DNA of 64,000 nt from Raphanus sativus (GCF_000801105.2 NC_079515.1:23459407-23523406), one strand, 5' to 3'; positions 37,691 to 49,945 are shown, counted from the first letter of the stretch. Translations and numbers: made by a program. The notes: generated from the letters alone by a model not told the origin.

Positions 37691-38745
37691 TTTTGTTTTT
37701 ATGTACAACATGTACACGAGTATATTGAGTAAACTAACTCCATGTTTTTATGTACATCATGTTCGTGGACGCTGTGGAACAGGAGAACTAATGTATACAC
37801 ATATGTACGGCCTTTGGACATGATTCAAAGTATATTTGAACGCACAGTTCTGTATACATGGACACAGAGAGGAATGTACATTGTACACACTGTGGCCGAT
37901 GGACACTAAGGTATACATGCTGATAGGCCTTCATGGGAACTAATGTATACACGTGGGAACATGGGAACTAATGTATACACGTGGGTAAGGCCTTTGTAGA
38001 GGACTCATAGTACACTTGGACGCCCAGTTCTGTATACATGGACACAGACATGAATATACATTGTACACGTTGTGGTCGATGGACACTAAGGTGTACATGG
38101 GCATAGACCTTAATTGTACACATGTACACAACATGCATGTTCATTGAACATTTGTTGTACATAGATAATCGTTTATACATATGGGAACATGGGAACTAAT
38201 GTATACACGTGGGTACAATCTTTGTAGAGGACTCATAGTATATTTGGACGCCCAGTTATGTATACATGGACACAGACAGGAATATACATTGTACACGCTG
38301 TGGCCGATGGACACTAAGGTGTACATGGGCATAAGCCTTAACTGTACACATGTACACAACATGCATGTTCATTGAACATTTGTTGTACATAGATAATCGT
38401 TTATACATGTGGGAACATGGGAACTAATGTATACACGTGGGTACAACCTTTGTAAATGACTCATAGTACATTTGGACGCCCAGTTATGTATACATGGACA
38501 CAGACATGAATATACATTGTACACGCTGTGGCCGATGGACACTAAGGTGTACATGGGCATAGGCCTTAACTGTACACATGTACACAACATGCATGTTCAT
38601 TGAAATACATAGATAATCGTTTATGCATGGACATCAGACGTTACTGTACAAACGGACACCGTCATATAGTGTACATACGGGCAAAGGCGTGAATGTACAT
38701 TGTGGACGCTGTGGAACATGGGGACTAATGTATACACGTATGTAT
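37690..38745 (+). repeat. Tandem repeat, 228-bp period, about three good copies plus degenerate ends
   Basis: The phrase CACGTGGGTA followed by CTTTGTAGAGGACTCATAGT and GGACGCCCAGTT recurs with starts 37979, 38207 and 38435, exactly 228 bp apart. Partial, divergent copies flank them. Units are dense in TGTACA and GTACAC palindromes. Because 228 is a multiple of 3, long open frames appear on both strands; they are by-products of the repeat. Confidence 0.9.
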
Positions 38746-39416
38746 GCCCGCGCGGACAGGAGCAATACGTGTCGTCTTCTTCTTGTCGATCAAAAACTCC
38801 TAAAACGAGCCGACAGAGGTCAATTCTCCAGGAATGACCATGCAATGGTCCAACATTATAACTTGCGAAATGAATTGGAAAAAATAGTTTAAAGGAGGGT
38901 TTGAGAAGATGAAAGAAATGATAAGCAGAACAAACTTATTTTTTGCAGCAAAATGTCCGAGGAATATGAAGTTTTTCTGAAATTTGGTTTTTTCTTTTTT
39001 TTGTTAAAATGAAAAAGATAAAAAAAAATTGAAAAGGAACTGTGAGATGGTAAAATTCAGAAAATCTGGACCATCAGTTGGTGAGATGGATGATGTAATC
39101 GGATGGTTGTGAATTGGTAGATATAATCTTGTCAAAAAATTCAGAAAAAATCTACACCGTCCAAAAAAATAAAGATGAGGGGTGGAGAGAAGTTCCCGCT
39201 AAAACACTAGATTTAGTTAGTCAAAGTGTTAATGCTTTTAGTTATGTGGTGACCATCTAGTTATGATAAGTGGGAAGCTGTTACAAAAAACTGCCTTAAT
39301 AGCACTAAATGCTCCATCTTGTAATTAAAAACTTGAAACTGTCTCATAGTATAAATTTTTCATTTGAAATTGGGGCAAGTTGCAAGATACGATTGATGAT
39401 TCTCATCTATCTACTA
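38746..39416. other. Intergenic AT-rich DNA
   Basis: No gene recognised. It may be the right part of the element that carries the 228-bp array. Confidence 0.4.
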
Positions 39417-39639
39417 CTCCCTCCGTTTCTCAATAAGTGTCGTTGTAGAGAAAATTTTTAAAATAAGTGTCGTTTTAGTATTTCAATGCAGAATTTATTA
39501 ACTTTATTCTGTATTTTATTTTTCTATTGGTTGAGATGTATGGGCAATGATGTTTTTGTATGGAAAATATGCAAAATTTAATAATTTCTTAATTCGTATG
39601 CACAACTCTAAAACGACACTTATTCAGAAACAGAGGGAG
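39417..39639. mobile_element. Stowaway-type (Tc1/mariner) MITE, 223 bp
   Basis: It begins CTCCCTCCGTTTC and ends GAAACAGAGGGAG, with inverted repeats of nearly 28 bp that include AATAAGTGTCGTT and AACGACACTTATT. It is flanked by the TA dinucleotide on both sides (39415-39416, 39640-39641). Confidence 0.92.
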
Positions 39640-39641
39640 TA

Positions 39642-40628
39642 TTTGGAAACAGTTATGCTTAATTTTGGCAATTTTGAGTTGTGTGATTTTATTTTTGTTT
39701 TTGAAAAATCGGTTAATTTGATTTTCTTCAGACGATGACCATAATTTGATTTTAGACTCAACTTACTTTTGAAATTTCCAATACTATTCTATATTTTTTT
39801 TAAGATTATACTAGCATTAGTTTTATCTTATTTTGGCATTTTACATGATTGTATTGTCAATAAAATACCATGTACTTGCAAATTTTCCTAAATTTTTAGT
39901 TATTTCTTAATGATATACAAAACAATGTTTGGTTATAGACTTGTAGTTAGATGCACTGATTACGCTAGATTGACGACTAATTTTAAATTTATCAATGACT
40001 GCTTTTCCATATTCAACCAATCAACTCAGTGAACAAACTAACATTGCACATTTGGGTTTTCAGTTTAGAGCCATGACATTGTTCGAATTATTTGGATTGA
40101 GATGTTTAGGACATGTTTATAAATCAAACATTTATTGACTCGGTTTGATAATGTTAGGTTCGTATCAGTTTTCTATCTTTTAGAAAACCCAAAACGGAAC
40201 CAAATAAGAAATAATTTGGATTTGATTCGTATATTAAAAAACCTGAGTTAAATTCAAACCCCTCTCCTTTTCCCCCAAAAAATATATTTGGTACTTCCTT
40301 TATTGTTTGTAGATCCATGTTCAAACTAGAAGTGGAACTTATTATCCTATATAATCTGAGATTTGTTCTGAATCCGTTCCGAAAATAAAATGTCTAGAGT
40401 GTCTGAATCTGGATCCGCTGATCCGGATACTAAAATCTCAAATGCATTAAAATCAAATGGATCCAAATATTTTGATTTTCATGTTTGGATATCCGGATCC
40501 ATATTTTTAATTTATATTAAATTTTCAATTCTAAAACCACATAATCGAACAAGGTCAAATTTGAATTCAAATTAGAAAACCACTAACCAAATGGATTAAC
40601 ATTTAACCATGTTAACTAAATTATTTTA
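39642..40628. other. Intergenic AT-rich DNA
   Basis: No gene seen. Around 40400-40510 there are several GGATCCGG- and ATCCGGAT-like phrases, typical of dispersed Brassicaceae repeats. Confidence 0.45.
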
Positions 40629-41701
40629 TCTATACTATTAAAAGAGAAATATTCTGAAAAAATCTATCAATGCAAGGTTGTTGGACTCTTTCATTAATGG
40701 CATTATAGTAATTAATTAATGGTCTTACATATAATTATAACAAACCAATTCTATATCAATTGAATAAAATGAAATATGTGGGATCCATTTCCCTTGATTT
40801 AGTTTGATGTGAATATTCTTTCTTTTCTTTTTTATTGTTTGTTACGAATAAAGTTACATTTTCTTTGTTTTGTTATGTATTCACTACCATAATAAAATTA
40901 AGAAGTTATGCCAATCCTTTAAGTTATACAGCACATTTATAATGAACCATATTTTCTATATTTCTTTTAATTCTATGACTATTAATACTTCAAATCTAAG
41001 TTTGTGTTTTATATTTGTTCAACCATTGCCACTGTGTTCTTATTATCACCTACAATCATAGTTAAAAAGTATCAACTAATTTTTATATACACTGTTTTCA
41101 AATCAATGATCAACTTCGGAAAAATTAAATAAAAATAATACTTTGTTCATCTATAGGGCCGGATCCGTAATTATTAGTTATTAGGCCCTAAATCACTTTT
41201 TAAAAAAGTTTTATCAAATTTTTATTAATAGATTTTTATTAAATCTAAATTTTATAGAAGCATATCAGTTGGTACAATCTCTGATAAAATGCGACATGAA
41301 AAATTTGAATCAGTTTGGATTATATAAGATCAACAAGTTTATCGGTTAGACCCTAGGTCCAAATATGAAAACAATACTTATATTTTAATTCGTCTATAAA
41401 CCATATATATTTCCCCACTAAAAAGATTTAAATAAATGTAATTAATATTTGTAGATATATAATTTGTATTTAAAAAATCTGGTAAATTTGGTTTTCAGTT
41501 CAGTTTCAGTTTTTTGGTTTTAAAAATATAGAATCTACTCGGTTATAATGAAATTTAGTTCAATGTTGATTTTTTCGTACGATTAGATTTTCCATAAATA
41601 CAATTAGACCTATATACTATCTTGCGTAGAAATTCATTTTAAAAATATATACTTAATTTCAAAAATAAATCCGCGCTTTCTAAGCGCGGGTCAAAATCTA
41701 G
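40629..41701 (+). mobile_element. Non-autonomous Helitron (1,073 bp)
   Basis: 5' end TCTATACTATTAAAAGAG at 40629. The 3' end has the hairpin CCGCGCTTTCTAAGCGCGG at 41671-41689, then TCAAAATCTAG ending at 41701. The host bases are A (40628) and T (41702). No long ORF. Confidence 0.93.
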
Positions 41702-42327
41702 TTGTTGATTAATTAAGAAACAGTTATGAATGTCTTTAAAATCAGTGCAAATTATCAATCTATTAATAAATCCTCAAAATTTTACCAAAACAATAAACCC
41801 TCAAAAAATAATTTTAGCAGAACATATGCAGCAAAAAGTCTGGACAACTTGCATTCAAACTCAATGGCAACGGCCTAAAATGATTTCTTCTTTGCTTTAT
41901 AAGTTTTCTATATTGCACGATTTGTTTTTCATTTTATCGAATATTACATGTTCTATTTTAGTAAATTCCTAAATGGAAAACTTAAGAAAAAATACGAAAA
42001 TGATGGGAAATGTACAAATACAAATAAAATTTCAACGATTTTGAATAATCATCGAGAGATTGTCAAGATACGATTTCCAGTTTGATCTTCTTTTTTTTCT
42101 TCCACTCAGCTCTATTTGACTCTTCTTCAAGGAAAATAATATAAAATCTCCACCACTTTGATTTTTTTCCTCAAAAAACTTTACTATTTATATCTGAATT
42201 TGCCAAGTTTGAATATTATGACTTTTTGAAAACAGAATAAACAAATAATATTCATACGCCATGGACAGGCAAAATCCCACAGATATGCAAAGATCTCTCA
42301 GAATCTCTCCTTCCCTCTCACTCTTCC
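41702..42327. other. Upstream region of ARR5
   Basis: No gene seen. Several GATT/GATC type cytokinin-response cores (such as AGATCT near 42290) occur. They are short and expected by chance, so no site is claimed. Confidence 0.4.
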
Positions 42328-42335
42328 TTATAAAT
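42328..42335 (+). promoter_or_regulatory. Likely TATA box of ARR5
   Basis: TTATAAAT lies about 84 bases before the ATG, followed by a pyrimidine/adenine-rich leader. Position and sequence suit a plant TATA box. Confidence 0.6.
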
Positions 42336-42418
42336 CCCTATTCTTTCATTGCCTTTGCAAAATCAAATCTCTCACTTAGTACTTTCTTGTCAGATCATAA
42401 GCAGATTCTTTGATTGAT

Positions 42419-43778
42419 ATGGCGGAGGTTATGCGTCCAGAAAAGTTGGACATGTCCAACGAAACTTCTTCCTTAGGATCACCTGAGCTTCTTCATGTTC
42501 TTGCCGTAGATGATAGCATCGTTGATAGGAAATTCATTGAGCGGTTGCTCAGAGTGTCGTCTTGTAAAGGTAAACTCGAAGAAGTTTCGGTTTATCGTTT
42601 TCGTTTTGTAAATTTTCGTAATCTGACAGTTTTTATTACATTTTGAAATTTCTCAGTTACTGTTGTCGATAGCCCGACAAGAGCTTTGCAATACCTTGGA
42701 TTAGATGGAAACCATAGTTCTGTTGGATTTAAGGTAATATAATCTTAATATATAATTATCCTTAGTGTTGACTGTTGAGAATCCATTCAAAGTTTGGTAT
42801 TTAAGATTTTTTATTTGAACTAATATTTCCAGGATCTGAAGATTAATATGATAATGACGGATTACTCTATGCCTGGCATGACTGGATATGAACTAATGAA
42901 AAAGATTAAAGTAAGTTTGCCCATCCTTTTTTCTGATCGATTTGAAAAATAAAATGAAAGTTTTATCTAATCTGTGCTTATTGATATTGATTTTTTTATA
43001 GGAATCAGCAGCTTTCAGAGAAATACCCGTTGTGATTATGTCGTCAGAGAATATATTGCCACGTATTGATAGGTATGTTCTGTTTTCCTGATCACGATCC
43101 TTACTCCTTGTTTAAATTCAAAATGACGCAAGATTATGCTTTACCACTTATAGTAATTTTCTTAGGTTTCTTATTCGCATTTACTACTTCAAGAGATTTG
43201 GTGATTAAAAAGGTTTTGTTTATGGAAACTTTTAAGTTAATCACACTATTTAACCGATATGTATTTTGACCAAATTAAATTGTACAGATGATATCATTTT
43301 TGTATGATATAAAATATGATATTATTCTATGAAGCATCGTGGGTAACTATGGTGGTGGTTTTATATTTGACTAGGATAAGACATGCGCCTTGCGCAGGAT
43401 GAGATGATTAATTTTGTTGTAGTTTTAAAGATATAAATACATCAAATCTATTTTTGTTTGGATATTAGATTGTTTTGGATTGGTTGTTTCGGATTATAAT
43501 GTCGTCTAATTAGATAACTGTATTTTACATCATATTTTTTGTTGGGTCAAATTGAGGTTTTTGATTTTATGGTGATAACCCAATGACTAAAAGTACTATT
43601 TTGGTTTTATGTTATATCAAATCCAAAGAATTGTTAACGACATAAATAAATTCATAAAAAATATTTCATTATAATTTGGTTAAAAGTCAAATAAACTATT
43701 AAAATACAATTATTGATATTCTTATATATTTAGACTCGTCACTTCCGGTGAATATTTAATTTTGTAGATATTTATATT

Positions 43779-43809
<31 letters not shown>

Positions 43810-44631
43810 TTTATGCAGCTCACATGAAATTTTTGCAGTGTTTTTTCCAATCACGGAAACAATTTCAAGAGAACTAACCTCAACAATCTGACCGATAACA
43901 TCTACATTTATGCAACATATCATAAGAATACATTATATACGGTACCCTCTAAGTTGACAAAAAAAAATATACGGTACCCTCAAATATTCAAATTAAATAT
44001 TCAGTCTTGGAGAGAGAAAACGAAAACTCACACATGTTGTCGAGAGAAATTCAAGTTCGTATGGATGTATGGCTGTTTGGTATGAACATCATGAAGGGCT
44101 GAGTGAGAAGTTGATGAGAATCTTCGAACTGTCTTGTCAAAGAAACAATTCAAACTGATTCACCAAATCATTTTTAATGGAAGCATTGATCTTAACACCC
44201 TACAAAAATTTATAACAATAATAGAAAAAATTAGCATACAAATTTTTTTAAATATGAAAACACAAAGTCTCAAGCTGCCATAAACGTATGATCCCAATTT
44301 TTTTTTTTAAGTATAATTTTTTTAGAACCATCTCGATAGTCAGACCACCACCAGCAGAGTACTATCTCCACAAACATATGATCTCCACAAACGTATGATC
44401 TTAACTCTACTCTTCCACATGGACTTGAATGGTTTCAAATCACAGACAGCAGTTACCGCAGCCATTATAGTAGAATCTATAAAAATTGACGTGTTTTCGA
44501 GTGTATAGATGCAATAATATGAATAGGTGAAAGGAGACTTATATAAGTTTTTAAACCTAATTCTACAGTCCATATATGACGGGTAAATAGACATTAATAA
44601 CATATATTCTCACCTTGCCGTTCACTCAAAG

Positions 44632-44674
<43 letters not shown>

Positions 44675-46364
44675 CATAACATATATACGCGAATATTTTC
44701 TATACACGGCTCATTAATTTACCTTGCGAATGTCATACAACCATTAAATATTACATCAAGTCTCGTTTTTTTCTGGTTTAATTTGGATTGGGTTAGTTAT
44801 CGTCAGAGTTGGTTTAATAGGATTAACTACATCATCCTAAAATATCTATAGTTTTATCACTACATCGTCATTATCATTACCTATTGAGTGAAAACAGCTA
44901 CGTGCATGTGTAACAATAAAAAAACTTGACTTCCAAGAATTAACAAACACGTCAATTTTTATTATAACTGATAAAAAACACGTCCATGCACCAAATATGT
45001 ATCTAGAACAGACCGAAATCAACGATTAACATAAACGTACTTCCATGACTAAACGTACTTCTAGAGGTTCAACAATGGACAGGGTTGATTTATAGAATTG
45101 TAGAGGATCAACAATGGCAACACGATGCTTTCGTTCTACACCGTTCAACGGTATAGACCCTCTGCAATAATTCTCCAATCAAACATGTCTGATCATGTCC
45201 AATTCCTCATGCCTGTTTTCTAGAAGTTACACTTCTTCTCCTTCTGTCTTCACTTTTGCTCCTTCGGTCTTCACTTCCCCTCCTTTGATTGTCCTTATTG
45301 GTGTTTCGTGTTGTGTTCTGTCTTTATAACATATAAAGAGTCTGTCTCCAGAACTTCCGCAACCACGCTTCCGATCTTATTGGTATTTCGTGTTGTGTTT
45401 TGTCTTTATAGAATATAAACAGTATGTCTCCAGAACTTCCACAACACGCTTCCGATATATTATATTTGTGTGACGATGTTGAATTCTCCAGTTTTCAAAA
45501 TATATAAATCGTTCCTCAAACCTTTGGTGCTCTAAGTTACTCTTCTCCTCCTTCTGTCTTGACGTCTTTTTCAATTCCTCAAACAGAGCCAATTCCTCAA
45601 ACATATGACGTGTTTTTCAATTTTTTTTTGTCGTCTCATAAATTTTCTAAATTAGGAAACTATGAAGAATAAAAGTTTTGAAAAGTTCTAAAAACTCGCC
45701 ACGTCACCGTCTTTCATCTCAAACTCTTCTCAAGCCGCCACGTGTCAAGTCTAATGTGAAAGCATTTAAGACAAATGCATTTCTTTTAATATATAGGGGA
45801 TTAAGCTAAGATTTGGTGTAACTTTAGTCTGCCTGGTGGCGACAAAATAAGAAAAGAATAATCCATAATAATAAGTTAAGCAAAATCTTCTCGTGAGATT
45901 TGATTCTTTTGCCGGTGATGTGTTATAACCCCAAAAGTTATAATTTATGCTTTTAATTCGTTTGCATAATGCATAATACTTATTTGGTAGTGTCGTTATT
46001 AATCACATTCTAGTGGTAGTCACATGGCTTTAGCTTATTACCAAGGAACAATCATTACCAACAATTAAGTCGAATAATATATAATTGCTTATTAGTAATG
46101 AGTTGGCCATTTTCTGGATCCAAAGCTATCAAATTTATGGAGTAGATCACTAATATTTGATTCTCTCTGCGGATTATTTTTTGATTCAGATGTCTTGAAG
46201 AAGGTGCTGAAGATTTCTTATTGAAGCCTGTGAAACTTGCTGATGTGAAGAGATTAAGAGACTCGTTAATGAAAGCCGACGAAAGAGCTTGCAAGAATAT
46301 TATGCACAAAAGAGAGCTACAAGCTAATGATATCTACTCACAGCTAAAACGCGTAAATATCTGA
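42419..46364 (+). CDS. ARR5: Type-A cytokinin response regulator, ARR5-like
   Basis: Exons 42419-42569, 42657-42733, 42833-42910, 43002-43072 and 46190-46364 encode 183 residues. It is a single receiver domain with a short tail. Type-A regulators take phosphate from AHP proteins and dampen cytokinin signalling; their genes are quickly induced by cytokinin. Receiver residues: Asp31-Asp32 in LAVDDS, phospho-acceptor Asp86 in [11 protein letters not shown], and the conserved Lys138 in DFLLKPVK. The C-terminus ends [10 protein letters not shown], close to ARR5, which lacks the long tail of ARR4. The start [18 protein letters not shown] also fits ARR5 (At3g48100). All exons keep frame. Oddity: intron 4 is 3,117 bp, of which 2,430 bp is a Helitron; in ARR5 this intron is normally short. 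Whether splicing still works is unknown. Confidence 0.94.
43371..45800 (-). mobile_element. Helitron (2,430 bp) inside ARR5 intron 4, with RPA-like fragment
   Basis: Read on the - strand it begins TCCCCTATATATTAAAAG and ends TGCGCAAGGCGCATGTCTTA followed by TCCTAG. The host bases are A before the 5' end and T after the 3' end. Inside, 43808-43912 (-) reads [20 protein letters not shown], which looks like an OB-fold of the RPA70/DUF223 proteins that Brassicaceae Helitrons often carry; it is flanked by stops. (TA)n runs lie at about 43780-43802 and 44634-44672. No helicase is seen. The Helitron is antisense to the gene. Confidence 0.82.
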
Positions 46365-46860
46365 GTCATATTGTTTTTCATATTCCTTGATATGATCTTA
46401 AAAGCTTAACGATTCACACACATAAGCATGTCATGCTTCTTTCGGCTTACAATTTTTGAGAACTCAACAGCCTCTTTTGCCGATGGAATCAGTGACAACG
46501 GAGGAGAGGGAAAACGAAGGATTTTTATGAGGTAGAAATGTAAAGTTTAGACAGAAGGATTCATTAGAGAGGACTGATTATACACGAGATAATGTAAAAT
46601 GGTGTTGTTAATATGGAAGTTTACTACTAGGAACTTTGTGTGCTTTTTTGGGATTCGCTTACGGGGAAAAACGTTCTTTAAGTCAGCTGTCCTGTTGGGT
46701 CACGATGCAGCAGCATCCTAAAAACTCCAAACTAACGGATTCAAACTAATTTTCTTATTCTCTATATTTCCTTTTTACATATTGCTTTGGTTTTAAATCT
46801 TTAGTTGTTACTATTAGGTTATGGATCTTTAATGACGGTGTAAGAGTACTATAAAAAGAA
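46365..46860. other. ARR5 3' flank
   Basis: Probable 3' UTR and downstream DNA of ARR5. No other gene seen. Confidence 0.5.
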
Positions 46861-46869
46861 CTCTATTAT

Positions 46870-47460
46870 GGTCATTTTTTTTCAAGAAACCTTGAACAAG
46901 ATTTGATTAAATTTATTTCTTCAAATTACAGGTCCCTATATAATGATTTCTTTGAAATCCCTATATTGAGTTAAATTATTGTTTTTACCGGCCATTAGGT
47001 CGGTATCAGAACAAAAACAACTATCATGCCGCGCACATGTAAAGAGACGCAAGCCAAAACCCAGCAAAGAACCCTAGAACAGATGCAAGAGCAGATCACT
47101 CAGCTCACCCAAGCTATGCAAGCCTTGGTCACTCAGCGCAACACTGCTCCATTGTTTGATCCTTGTATGTTTTGACTAAAAAAAAGTTGTAGTACCTTTT
47201 GATGTTTCCCTTTTTCTTGGCAGAGCACAAGGAACAGACAATGCCTCATTGCTGGATTTTGGTGGTCGAATAATTGAGTTCCTAAGTACTTTATTTTTTA
47301 CGTATTAAGAATAGTAATATGCTATTCAGTTAGCTATTCATCTAGAGTCATGAGAAAGAAGAGACGCAAATCTTATGTTAGAGACGCAACTCTTTGTCTT
47401 ATTTTTTGTACTGTTTCGACTCTATTTAAATCTATTTAAAGTATTTTCATTGTCTTGTAA
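46870..47460 (+). mobile_element. LTR-retrotransposon remnant (primer-binding site and gag start)
   Basis: CGGTATCAGAAC at 47001-47012 is close to the usual initiator-Met tRNA binding site TGGTATCAGAGC. Shortly after, an ATG at 47026 opens 49 codons (MPRTCKETQAKTQ, then QEQITQLTQAMQALVTQ), typical of a Ty3/gypsy gag N-terminus, ending at TGA 47173-47175. The sequence before it would be the 5' LTR end. 47340-47460 (short repeated GAGACGCAA phrases, CTCTATTTAAA, TTGTCTTGTAA) could be part of an LTR. No pol is present. Confidence 0.6.
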
Positions 47461-47464
47461 ACTA

Positions 47465-47721
47465 CTTCCCCTGTACCATTTTAAGTGGTGTTTAAGGTTT
47501 TTACTCAAATATTAAAAAATACAAAATTTTATGCAATTTATCTTGGTTATATAAAATCACATTAAATAAAATCAGTCTAACCAATAAGAAAAACATGTAG
47601 TATTTTGTAGTTAGTTACAAATTTCAATTGACATTAAATTCTATCTAGAAATGTGAGAACATCACTTATTATGAAACAAAATAAAAATGCTTAAACATCA
47701 CATAAAATGGTACGGAGGGAG
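47465..47721. mobile_element. Stowaway-type MITE, about 257 bp
   Basis: Left end CTTCCCCTGTACCATTTTA and right end TAAAATGGTACGGAGGGAG are inverted repeats with internal AAGTGGTGTTTAAGG against CTTAAACATCACAT. TA flanks both sides (47463-47464, 47722-47723). Confidence 0.85.
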
Positions 47722-47815
47722 TATACAATTATTCTCATATGAAGTTAGTTTTTTTCGTTAAGAGGGTATATTGATATTGATAATCAAAATATTGTGATAT
47801 TGATAATCTGAGATT

Positions 47816-48082
47816 GTGATATTGCAAACTAGTTTTACTCTGTTATTAAAAAACAAAACAGAGCATATAATCATCAACAGATTTGGGGAAGTGAAGCAAC
47901 AAGTTGATAATCAGAGTAAAATAGACAAAGTGCCTAAATGGTGGAGAATACAAGCCAGAGTCCAAACTAATAAAAATGGCTACTATGATTCCTGCAATCA
48001 TTCTAATGAAGGGATAGACTCCAAAGCGAACATCAATAGGGTTGAGTTAGCTGGTATATATGATGAGGTCTCAGTTCAGTAA
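47816..48082 (+). other. Uncharacterised open frame, possibly transposon-derived
   Basis: An 88-codon frame without a normal ATG at the start. It reads NRFGEVKQQVDNQSKIDKVP, then WWRIQARVQTNKNGYYDSCN. Base composition is less AT-rich than its surroundings, suggesting former coding sequence. I do not recognise a family. Its position between a MITE and AT-rich repeats suggests a degraded element. Confidence 0.3.
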
Positions 48083-48299
48083 AGAAAGGTCAACTTCCAG
48101 ATGAGTTTGAGGGAAACATAGAGTGGATCGAGCAAATCACTACGGCAGATTAATATTGCAAACTATCACAGACATTTAAAGAAAAGGAAGATCTAACCAC
48201 TACAAACAGCATCAAAGGTTGAAGGAAAGAAAAAATATTGATGGTTCCAACTGTAGTTGAAGCAGAGCCTATATGGAGGATAAGCCACTCAAAACATAG

Positions 48300-48660
48300 C
48301 TTAGGACATATAGTACGGAAAAGTTATAATATATCTATTAATAAAAGTTTAATAAACAATATTTTACGAATATTATTTATCATCAAACAAATACAAATAT
48401 TGTTTACATATAACATTTTAATAATTATATAAAATATAAGTAAATTCTATAAAAATATAAGTAAAAGTATATGTAATATTAGTAAAATATAATTCTTAAA
48501 ATGATTTTATATTAAATTTTACTTAGTAAATTATGATTGATTATAGTCAAAATGTTGTTAATAATATTAACAAATATAACCATAGAATTAACTTCATAAA
48601 ATTATCTTTAATAATTATTAAAAGAACTGAATTATTTTATTAAAAATATGTGATATTTTA

Positions 48661-48701
<41 letters not shown>

Positions 48702-48959
48702 AAATTTTACTTTGACAAAAACATATACATAGACTATTTATAGATTTTCAAAGATCTGTTTGAATAGTCACATATTTTCAATTTAAAAGTAATTATTTTG
48801 AAATGATACTTTTATGAATAGTCACAACTTTTCAATTTAAATAGTCACATCTTACAATATAAAAGTTGTTATTTTGAAATGATATTTATATGAATAGTCA
48901 TAACTTTTCAATTTAAATAGTCACCTCTCTTAAATGCAAAGCTAGTTATTTTGAAATAA

Positions 48960-48994
<35 letters not shown>

Positions 48995-49680
48995 ACAACT
49001 ATTTAATTTAAAACTTATATATATAGTCACAACTATTTAATTTAAAACTAGTTATTTTAAAATGATACTATTACAAAAATATATTTTGAATATACACATC
49101 ATCTCAAAACAGTTTAATTATAAAAAGACATCTTAACACTTTCAAAAAAATATTTGATATAGACATATCATTTCAAAAACAACTTTATTATAGAAGAACA
49201 CTTTAGCTGTTTTAAATGTCTAATTTTTTTACAATGTAAAACATGATTCTCTACACTAACTAATACATAATTCTTGAAATAAGTAATGAAAAGACACATC
49301 TTAATATATAATGAAAATACACAACTCTTAACCAGAATTAAATCCTATAAATACACAAAACTTTTCAACATTGGTATTGCTATTATTAATTATCAAACAA
49401 ATACAAATTATGTTTACATATAACATTTAATAATTATATAAGATATAAGTAAAACTGTATAAAATATAAGTAAAATATATGAAATATAAGTAAAATATTG
49501 TTTTCTTAAAATGATTTTATATTAATAATTTACTTAGTAGATTATGATTGATTATAGCCAAAATGCTGGTGACAATATTAACAAATATTACTATAAAATT
49601 AACTTCTTAAAATTATCTTTAATAATTATTAAAAGAACTGAATTAGTTTATAAATAAATTTGGTGATATTTTATGGCAAT
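48300..49680 (+). repeat. AT-rich region with a duplicated segment of about 300 bp
   Basis: 48340-48665 and 49385-49680 share the same order of phrases (ATCAAACAAATACAAAT, TGTTTACATATAACATTT, AAAATGATTTTATATTAA, ATTAAAAGAACTGAATTA). A third, reverse copy lies at 30470-30905. Between them are (TA)n runs (48664-48700, 48964-48992) and short repeats of AATAGTCACAACTTTTCAAT-type sequence. No coding capacity. Confidence 0.7.
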
Positions 49681-49945
49681 TCTCTTAGATAGCCATTTTA
49701 AAGTTTTTGTCACAAAATAGCTTTAAAATGATCAAAATAACTCTTTTTATTTCAATTTTTTTAATTTAATTTTTGTTTTTATTTTTAAATTAGAAACTCC
49801 ATCCCCAAAATTTACCTCTTAATTCTAAACTGTAAGTCTAAGATTAATTAATTCAAAGGGTATAAATACATATTTGACCCTTTAATAAAACTTTTTGGTC
49901 ATTTTCCTACTTAAAAAACTATTTTTGTAAAAATAAATCAAAAAT
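49675..49945 (+). repeat. Fourth copy of the dispersed TTCTCTCAAATA repeat family
   Basis: TTCTCTTAGATAGCCATTTT, then AAAATGATCAAAATAACTCT, TTAATTCTAAACTGTAAGTC and TATAAATACATATTTGACCC match the copies at 23 kb and 33.9 kb in order. Just after it, near 49980, a single MITE-like end (CTCTTTCCATTTCAAAATGA) appears without a partner. Confidence 0.6.

Noticed and set aside
37940..38845. Several 60-75-codon ORFs on both strands (CLCPCIHNWASK-like and relatives)
   Set aside because: They arise because the 228-bp repeat is a multiple of three; the sequence is a tandem repeat, not protein coding.
42280..42415. Type-B ARR binding sites in the ARR5 promoter
   Set aside because: Five-base cores are expected by chance in AT-rich DNA; no cluster strong enough to claim was seen.
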